Under the pieces are notes generated by a model. It did not search any database, was not told the origin of the DNA, and worked only from the letters and a program-made list of their open reading frames with translations. Source: Capsicum annuum (Eukaryota > Streptophyta > Magnoliopsida > Solanales > Solanaceae). Taken from it: a DNA stretch of 64,000 nt. Numbering within the stretch: the stretch's first letter is position 1; every line of letters starts with the position of its first letter. Made by a program: the position numbers and the translations under genes. The stretch covers positions 50,500 through 114,499 of the forward strand of contig NW_025851300.1 in NCBI RefSeq assembly GCF_002878395.1. The letters run 5' to 3'. Positions 56,129 through 64,000 of the stretch are shown one piece after another.

Positions 56129-58350
56129 TGTCATGATCCAACTTGTGGCCCTGGCCGTGACAGTCATCCCAAACCAGTGAAGGCCTGAGATAACCCCTTA
56201 GCATTATATCATAAACATAGTCATAAATAGAGTTGCAGAAATGAGACCATAAGGTAAGAAGTTCAATATTTGAAATAAAGTAATATACAAATCCTTAAGA
56301 ACAAACTCCATAACAACAACCCAACACCATTTACGAAGTCTCTAACTTTAAGAATAACTTTTAAGTGGAGACATGACCCCGACTATACCATAAAACAAAG
56401 AAATGCCAATATGGAAACATATGTGAAAGGTATAAATACCTTTCGGATGATGGAGAGATCACCACTTATCACCAGCTATCCAAAAGAGAATATGAAAGCT
56501 CTAGTGTTGAACAAAATTATGGGAAAAGTGTCTCTGAAACCTACATTATGAAATGATGTAGCGTCCAAAAATAGTCAGTATGGTGAGTATTGGAATGCAG
56601 CCCAAGGGAAGGGATAAAATATAAAGGTATCAAGATAAGTCAAAAAACATATGTTCATACTCTATAATGATAATAAGATAAGGAAAAAGGGATAAAAAAC
56701 ATAAAGATATGACCGTTTAATATTTAATCCTAAACTATATAGCTTTTACCGTTATCCAATAACCCACGGGCTATGTGGGTATGGTACTCCCCAATCAGTA
56801 GGGCCTCAGTTCTTGTTGGTCGAATATATTGAGGTTAGGAAAGAGTCACCAATAGATTAGAGCCATCATATTATCCTCATTTAAAGGACACCATTTCGTC
56901 TCCCAATTAAGGTATGACATCCCTATGATAATAAATATAGGTTTCAAGCATAGGTCACGAGGACATATGCCTTCACAGTGAAGCTATATAATTTTCTTTA
57001 GAGCCCAACTAAAATATTTTTCACATACCATTAAACAAGGAGTCGTTTATTAAGGCATTCCCATATTGGTATCGTCATACAGACTTACAAGCCATTCATA
57101 TCATGCCAAGAAAATATTATCGTAACACATTATCGACTCCTTAACCCCATCATTCAAAATCATACTCACATTCATCATTAAATTGCATAAGAATCTCATA
57201 AGAAGTCATAAAGTTCAACACTTTCAATATTTCAAAATGATGGGGTGTCATCTATATTCATCATTTTTAATTCAAATCATTTTTTCAAAGAAGTCATAAG
57301 TTCAATCATTCATAACATTTAATAGTTCAAAATTTATATAATGAAATGAATCCTTTCAATCATTTAATTCAAATCACCGTAACCTTCGACAAGTGGTTAG
57401 AAATAATTTATAAGATGAGAAAAAAATTAATATTTAACATTTGTAATGACAATTCTGAAGCCCAACTTTAAAACATCAATAAAATAAGTAAAAAGATAAC
57501 AAAGTTCACATTTTAGGATAGTAATTAAAGTACATAGTGTTCAACATACCTTTTTGATGGAAGAAATTTGGAAAAGGCTTGAATCCTTAACTTTGAAGCT
57601 TGAACTCTAGCTTGAAATCAATATGAAGAATCAAATTCATTTCCCATACCCTTAATGATGAAATTAGTGAGAAAACATTGAGAAGAAACTATAATCTTTG
57701 ACCTTTCTTGAAACTTTATATTGGGAGCTTGGGTTTTTTGAGAAAGAAGATGAATTAGAGACTAGGGAGTGATTATCATACTTTGGGATAAATTTAGGGA
57801 TTAGAAATGAATTGGGGGAGTTATATGGGGTGAAAAACCATTTTTTCCTTGATTTAATTAAGGAAAACCGTATTTTTACATTTGGAAAGTAGGGGTTCAC
57901 ACAATAAGCCCAATAATATGGAAAAATCTTTGACTTGCACAGCCAGAAGCTTTTCCTCACGCAGCTCATCCTCTCCCTGGACAACATCTCACTAAAAAAC
58001 CGATAACTTTTTACTCCAAACTCGAATTGACAAACGGACAGTTGCATTGAAAAGAAAACTCAAAGAGATTTGATTTGGTATATATTAGACCACCAAACTC
58101 ATTATATTCTATGAGTATGGTCACTGGAATTTGACTCATGTAAAAAGGTATACTAAAACTCAATAGGTAGGAAAGTTCTCAACTCAACCTTGAGCTAGGA
58201 GATTTTTATGACTTTAATTAATATCCAAAGATATTCCCACACTAAATAATTGATCATCACACTCATATAAAGACAGAAATCATTGATTTTAGGTTTATAT
58301 ACGTACGAGGGATGATTTAAATTCTAGAAAAACAAATGTGGGATGTTATA
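56129..58350 (-). repeat. Related LTR (minus) abutting element A
   Basis: On the minus strand it starts TATAACATCCCACATTTG and ends TTGGATCATGACA, about 2.2 kb. A polypurine-like AAGGAGGAGATAA precedes its start, so this is a 3' LTR whose internal part is reduced to about 58351-58577. The 127-residue frame at 57664-58047 is inside the LTR and has no domain. Confidence 0.65.
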
Positions 58351-58577
58351 TTATCTCCTCCTTGGAATCATTCATCCTTGAATAATAGATAGGAACTAAT
58401 TGAAGCTTTAGTAGTATGGAATAAAGAATGTAACTTCACATTAGGAATTCTTCCTCAACAAAATATACTTAGGCATCAAAAAAAGCTTCATGACCTGTTG
58501 TACGGAATAAAGGATGTAACTTCACATTAGGGATAACCTTCACTATAGCATTGTGCATGGAGGATAGCCTCCATAAT
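58351..58577 (-). other. Residual internal sequence with repeated word
   Basis: GGAATAAAGAATGTAACTTC occurs near 58420 and again, with GGAATAAAGGATGTAACTTC, near 58505. No coding sequence is seen. Confidence 0.4.
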
Positions 58578-58596
58578 ATTAGCGTGCCACGCTAAT

Positions 58597-60259
58597 GTGT
58601 TAAAAACATTCAATTTTTTTTCACTTAGAGTGAGGGGATTTTGGTATTTTTACCCGTTGTATGACCTTTAAACATAAAATAATAAATTTCCTTCAATTTT
58701 CAAATATAAAATCATTATTTTCCTCTCTCAAACTTAAAATCCAAGAACATTCTAGGGTTTCACAGTGAATTCATCCTCCGGGCTCTAAACTTTGAATTGT
58801 TTTCAATTCCTTGTATATTTCAGACATGTATCTCATTCCCTAACTTTAATTTTTCATTTTGACACTTATTTAATCCTTATCCATATGGCTTGAATTGATT
58901 GGTTTGAAATTGAGTTAGGATTTTTGATTAGTATTACTTGAATTACTTTCACAAGGTTTAAATTAATGATTTATGTGTTAAATTTATGGTTTTTGGACTG
59001 AATGAGTGCATTTATATAAGAATTAGAATGGGGAACATGGGTTTCCTCAAATTGATAAATTTTTGACTTGTTAATGGCATTAACCCTAACCCACTTTGTA
59101 AAATTTGGTTTTGAACACGGATATTTGCATAATTCAACTTATTTATGAACCCATTGCAATGCATTAAGGGATAATTGGTTGAAACAGATTTGAAATGCCC
59201 TTGGTGGACATAGTTTTGATTTTAAAATAGAACTTGGGAGTCTAATGGTTACATGAATTGGTTTGGTATGATTATATGAGCTTGCAGGCATAATTGGTAT
59301 GATGATACCAAGTGGTAAATATCGTATTAAATAACTCCTGGGTCACTGGATGGGTTTATATGTAATTTTTTATAATTTGGGCTTAAGAGATATTGTGTAG
59401 CTCACCGTGAAGGTGTAATTCATGAGGTTGGAGGGGGGTAGGGGCGGAGGGGGACTAATACTTGAAACCACATTTGCTGGTGTAGGGGTCTATATGACCA
59501 TGTGTTTGGTTCACATACTATATTTTGGAATGGCTAGAGCCTTGGTGCCTTTATCCCTTTTTTCAGATTCCTTGATTTGTGCGACTAACACACACTAGTG
59601 CCCTTTCAACAGAGGAAGATGAAGCCATATAGACCGTGGGTACTTTTAAGATGAAGCGAGCTACATAGTTAAGTTTAATGGTTTAAACTCTCATATTCAT
59701 AACCCTTGTCCCTATCCCGACATCTTATATATAAATGTATATGAATGAGGTGCATATGGTTTTTGACTCTTTTTGGCATTGACATTATTTTATCACTTTT
59801 CCTGACTTACATACTAGTGCTTATCCAACTGACCATCCTTGGATGATATATCATTTCAAAATGTAGGGTCTAGGGTGTTCTATTGCTCTTGTGCAGCACT
59901 AGGTGGTTTGGTACATCCATTGAATTGCTATGAAGTAGTGAGCCTTCATATTTTGGAAGGACCAGTTATTTTATCTATTTTTTTTATTTCATAGCATAGC
60001 ATTTTGGATTTTTTTGGTCATGGTCGGGGACATGTCCCGACCTATTTGGCATTTTTGATTTTAGAGGATTTTGTGGACAAGTGTGGGTTCTTTGTTTGTT
60101 TTGATTCTTAGACCTGACTTATCTATTCTTATTACTATTTTGGTTGGCTTCCGCTATTTGATATTTATATGATCTGGAGGTTAGGCTAAGGGGGTGGTCT
60201 CTAATCTATGGTGGTTTTGAGATACTTGTCACAACTAAACCCTGGCTTGGGTTGTGACA
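58597..60259 (+). repeat. Plus-strand Tekay-like LTR (family C)
   Basis: It ends GGCTTGGGTTGTGACA, the usual end for this group, and carries GGGACATGTCCC at 60027. The left border is taken at the perfect odd palindrome 58578-58596 and is approximate. No internal region follows, so it is probably solo. Confidence 0.5.
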
Positions 60260-60440
60260 AGTAGTGTCCATGTCTTAAGAAAAAAATTCAAAACAACAAC
60301 TCATACTGTCTACGAAGCTTCTAAATTTAAGAATAACTCCTAAGTCGAGATATGACTCTGACTATACTATAAAGCCAATAAATATCATTACAAAAACATA
60401 TGTGAAAAGTACATATGCCTTCCAGATGATAGAGGGCTCA
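60260..60440 (-). repeat. Fragment of element-A-like LTR
   Basis: It shares AAATTTAAGAATAACT, a GAC(A/T)TGACTCTGACTATAC-like block and AACATATGTGAAA with about 56310-56440. Confidence 0.65.
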
Positions 60441-60944
60441 CTGTGACAGCGCCCAAGCGCACACATAAGTGTACGTGGTTTTATCAAGTAGTAAGTGGCT
60501 TCAAGGATTCCCAAGTATTGATCTCTCAGGTACTTGTGTTCGCCGCCTATCTAATTCTAGTTTAACAAATCGAGAAGAGTAAAAAATAAAGTTTTAGAAT
60601 TGTAAACTAAAAATAAATTGAACTATTGCAGAAAAGTAAATGACTTTAGACAATCAAAGGATAGAGATCCAGGGTTAACGCTTCCAAAAATCATACTACG
60701 TTAATGAACTACATTCGTTAAATTTATTATAGTGGTTGTTGATTCATAGGGTTACATAAGACCCCACAAAAATTTCTAGATTAAATCAGTCCTTTAAGCT
60801 TTTTAGGGGTCCCAGACTTAGAATATATTAAGTAAGTATTCAGACTTAGTGCTATTTTAGCCTTTGAAAGTTGACAATCTTATTTCATTACCTTTACATC
60901 CTTCAAATATTGATATTTGAGTTAATTCATGATCAGGAATGTCA
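60441..60944 (-). repeat. Probable LTR fragment of another family
   Basis: It opens TGTGACAGCGCCCAAGCGCA and includes TCCAAGTATTGATCTCTCAGG-like text (near 60510), a style seen in Athila/Tat LTR ends. It does not match the Athila LTR at 11366. Assignment is tentative. Confidence 0.35.
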
Positions 60945-63299
60945 GTAGAGGTTCCCGGACAAGTTTTGAATTTTTAGGACCTCGTTTAGACTATGTTTGA
61001 GTGCCCAAAATAGTGGGTTGACGTGATCTTGATATGTCACGTCGACCATCATGTCGATAAGATAGGTTTTTCCCAGCTTCTGTTCAAATTCCAGTGAACT
61101 GACGTAGACTGGATGCGGTACTTTGGCTATCGCGTCGATGCCAATGACGCAGTGCATCGACCTGCGCATCTGTAACATAGTTTATAGGAATTAAAAGGCC
61201 ACATCTTCAGGGTTAATTAGGCCTTTTCCCCATGTCATTCATCCCCCAAAACATGAAATTAAACCCTTTGGAGAGCAATTATGTTTATTCTTTCACAAAT
61301 TTCTCAAGAGCTAGAATCCAAGGTGTTCAAATTTCAAATCAAGAACTAAAGAACTCACCATAATTCATCAACTAAGGTATTTAAAGTGTTCATCCAAGGG
61401 TTCCTTCCACCCTTGGAATCCAAGAAACTATTTTCAAAACTTCAAGTATACGAATTTCATGAATTTAATGTTGGGTTTGATAATATTCATATTTATGATG
61501 ATGATTTGGGTTTCAAATCCTTGTTTTATAATAAGTTTGATATGGGGTTAAATGATCTTTGTGTGTTACTATGTGAAATCATGCTAAATCCTTCAAATTG
61601 TGAATTTAGTATTTGGAATTGTGTGCTCACACATTGATTTGTATTATGTGCATATTTTATGCCCTTCAAGTGATGGATAAATTAAGCATGTGAGTTGAAT
61701 AGTGAAATTATATCATGTTGTCATGTATTCAAGTTCATGCCATGCAAGTGTTTGTTAAAAAGCCCCAACGAATGAATGATGATCAAAGTACTTAGCTTAC
61801 ATATTTCAAGTTTCTGCCATGTCTCTTAATTTATGCTATCGAGTCCTGGGGGTATTTAATACCTGATAATTTAGATAATTATCTAGAGCCATGGTCAGTC
61901 ATAGAACAGTGTTAGTCATATCACAAATAATAATACTCTTAGTCAGTTATAGAAACTCAGGAAATCTCAGTAGTGCTCGTAACTCAGTCACAGTACTCAT
62001 ATCAGACCTCAGTAGACTCAGTCAGTTAATAGAATTCAATAGTGTTCCATTAGTCCACGAACACAACGAATTCAGTTCGGTTCAGTCAGATAGCAAGATC
62101 AGTAACAATTTAGCCTATCCTAGTACAGATGAAAAATCAGTTCAATGTCTATTCATTTGGGAGTAGGATTCAGCACCGAGCGAACCCAGGGATGGGGGCA
62201 TTCCATCCAGTAGAGAATTTGACCCTTAGTAGCAATCCCTGCATTACAGAACTATGTAGCTAGCATTGAGATATCTTTATGCTAGATATTATGAGGGTTG
62301 ATACATCTCATTTTATTTATCCTACCAGTAAGGGTTGATGAAAGATCTTTCTGTCATAGAGGGTTAACTCACCGTTTGTCTCTACCTGCGGTACACTATA
62401 GACACCCTTTCAATTAGGGTTATAGGTTAGACCCCAATTAGTTCAGAGAGGGGATTATCGATTAGATGATTACCTCCCATAATCTTAGTTTTAGTCTCAT
62501 TCTCAGAATAGAACTTAGTTTAGTTCTACAGATTCAGGACTATCAGATATAGTCACTCAGCTCAGCACAAAACTCAGTATAGTTCTACAAAATTAGGACT
62601 GTCAGATACAATCATTCAATTATAAAAAATACAGCACCAGTAAACTCAGATATTAGTAGATCAGTGTTCAGATTCAGTATTCAGTATTATCACAATCTTA
62701 GTTACAATATATGTATTTATGCATGTATTTTTATTCAGTCATACTCATGTTATTAAGTTATTATTATTCATGCATATGAACCCATGCATTTCAGCCTACC
62801 TCACTGAGCATACCAGTATATTCAAAGTACTGACACATGCTTTTATTTTGCACTATGATGTCTTATATCATAGGTTCAGATGCACGGGCTCCAGAACACC
62901 CTTAGCAGTTCAGATTTTCAGCAGTCAGCATAGTAGTGAGTCCTCATAGTTTGAGGACATAGTTGTTTTTAGTATTTCAACATTATTTTCAGTAGTTGGA
63001 GTTAGTTGGGGACTTGTCCCATCAACTCCACAGTTTAGATAGTTTTGAGGCTTTCCAGACTACAGTATTTTCAGGCAGTTATTCAATTTTTTATATTGAT
63101 GTTCAATTTTGGTATTGTGATACTATATCCAGTATTAGTTATAGTATTGAACCTTATGGCTAGTTTTTTTGCCTACTTTTCACATATATACTATATTATA
63201 ATTTAGTTATTACAACAGGTAACAGTCATAGGTTAGCTTGTGGTCCTTCAAGATTATGAGCACTATATACCATCCGGGGTACAAACTCAAGGCATTACA
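60945..63299 (+). repeat. 5' LTR of a family B Tekay/Del element
   Basis: It ends GGGGTACAAACTCAAGGCATTACA directly before a primer site, if the start of that string is read with its neighbours at 63276-63299. It shares the GTTGGGGAC(T/A)TGTCCCATCAACTCC segment, in parts, and the overall order with the inverted solo LTR at 50591-53214. The left border is uncertain because the start seems truncated. Frames inside (61386-61637, 61891-62166, 62719-62949) have no domain. Confidence 0.7.
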
Positions 63300-63302
63300 A
63301 TC

Positions 63303-63316
63303 TTGGTATCAGAGCC
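63303..63316 (+). other. Primer binding site, initiator-Met tRNA
   Basis: TTGGTATCAGAGCC matches the complement of the plant initiator-Met tRNA 3' end and lies three bases after the LTR. Confidence 0.92.
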
Positions 63317-63522
63317 TTAGGTTCAACAATGTCCTAGGAAGTCTGAAAGCTACATCTAGTAGAGTCTTGTACATGGGTATTTTGTATGCCACACTTATGG
63401 ACAGGAGACTATAAGGTGTTTTAGGAACTGTTTTCCTTCTTTCAGTATTTATGTCGTGCGAGTAAGCATGAGCTTCAGTTACACTCTCCTTCTAATCCAA
63501 CTTTTTCTTCTATTTATAGACT

Positions 63523-64000
63523 ATGCCTCCAAAGAGGACTAAGGGAAGAAGAACGGGGGACCAGTTAGAACCTCAACCCATCCATCTAGATCCTCTGGAT
63601 GAGCACGTCTCCCATACTGAGTTCAGAGCAGCCTTCACCACTCTAGCTCATTCTGTGGTAGCCTAGAATGAACGTTTAGCTATTGTTCCAGCCAACCCAG
63701 TGGCCAATGCTGCTGCTGCCAGGATTTCAGATTTCACTCAAATGAACCCTCCATAGTTTACCAGGTCTACGTCAGATAAAGACCCTCAGGAATTTCTTGA
63801 TCAGGTGCTTAAGGTTATCGATATTATAGGGATGACTGCTATTCAGAGTGCTAATTTGGTGATAGATCAATAACAGGATGTGGCACCCTCATGGTTCAAA
63901 TAGTGGAAAGTAAAGAGGGCCACAGATGTAGGGCCCCTAGAATGGGAGGAGTTTGCAGTTGCTTTTTTGGATAGGTTCTTCTCGCTAGAGTTGAAAAAAA
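63523..64000 (+). pseudogene. Tekay/Del gag, 5' part, runs off the window
   Basis: The frame starts MPPKRTKGRRTGDQ and keeps one phase for all 159 codons in the window. It holds EFRAAFTTLAHSV, ISDFTQMNPP, DPQEFLDQVLKVI and the capsid-like WEEFAVAFLDRFF near the edge. Four in-frame stops lie near 63664, 63754, 63871 and 63901 (TAG, TAG, TAA, TAG), all at places where the family or the reading expects Gln. No frameshift is seen. Without those changes the gene would be open, so decay by point change alone has silenced it. The rest of the element lies right of the window. Confidence 0.85.

Noticed and set aside
57664..58047. 127-residue minus-strand reading frame
   Set aside because: It lies wholly inside an LTR, has no domain, and the related LTR at 48201-50365 does not keep it open.
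55605..63316. tRNA-like matches at 55605, 63303 and also 12831
   Set aside because: They are retroelement primer binding sites of 13-18 bases and not tRNA genes.

Overview
The window is plant nuclear DNA, AT-rich and dominated by transposable elements. Plant-specific PLATZ coding exons with GT/AG introns, Tekay/Del, Athila and Ty1/copia retroelements, and a short insert of the type common in nightshade genomes point to Solanaceae. The amount of nesting suits a large genome such as Capsicum, but the genus is my inference and not shown directly.

The only host gene that looks intact is a PLATZ zinc-binding protein gene on the minus strand, 30135 to 5921. Four exons join in phase into 212 residues with no internal stop. 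Intron 2 is about 19.9 kb and holds a nest of elements. A decayed Ty1/copia element lies antisense to the gene. It is broken by a Tekay-like solo LTR (8675-11283), by a complete Athila-type element (11366-20949, target duplication AGGAT), and by a terminal-inverted-repeat element (21851-24577). That last element is itself split by a Mutator-type element (23155-24538, 9-bp duplication ATTATGGAC).

Left of the gene (1-3108) is the decayed 3' end of a Tekay/Del element with its LTR. Right of the gene (about 31.5-36.4 kb) is a decayed MULE. Its transposase pseudogene reads rightward, and a small coiled-coil reading frame reads toward it with its own TATA box and spliced leader. Clusters built on the palindrome CTGTTGCAACAG surround it. 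Next come a 1.86-kb inverted duplication (37085-38945), in which one arm carries a SINE-like insertion and the other keeps the empty site, and a degenerate tandem array (40.3-42 kb).

From 42 to 48.2 kb lie a minus-strand LTR-like block, MITEs, small duplications, the promoter and first exon of an RNase III-like gene, and an annexin pseudogene. From 48.2 kb to the right edge, Tekay/Del-type LTRs in both orientations are nested in one another. The last one is a 5' LTR followed by an initiator-Met primer site and a gag gene that runs off the window; its stop codons look like C-to-T decay. I see no rRNA gene, tRNA gene or CRISPR array.
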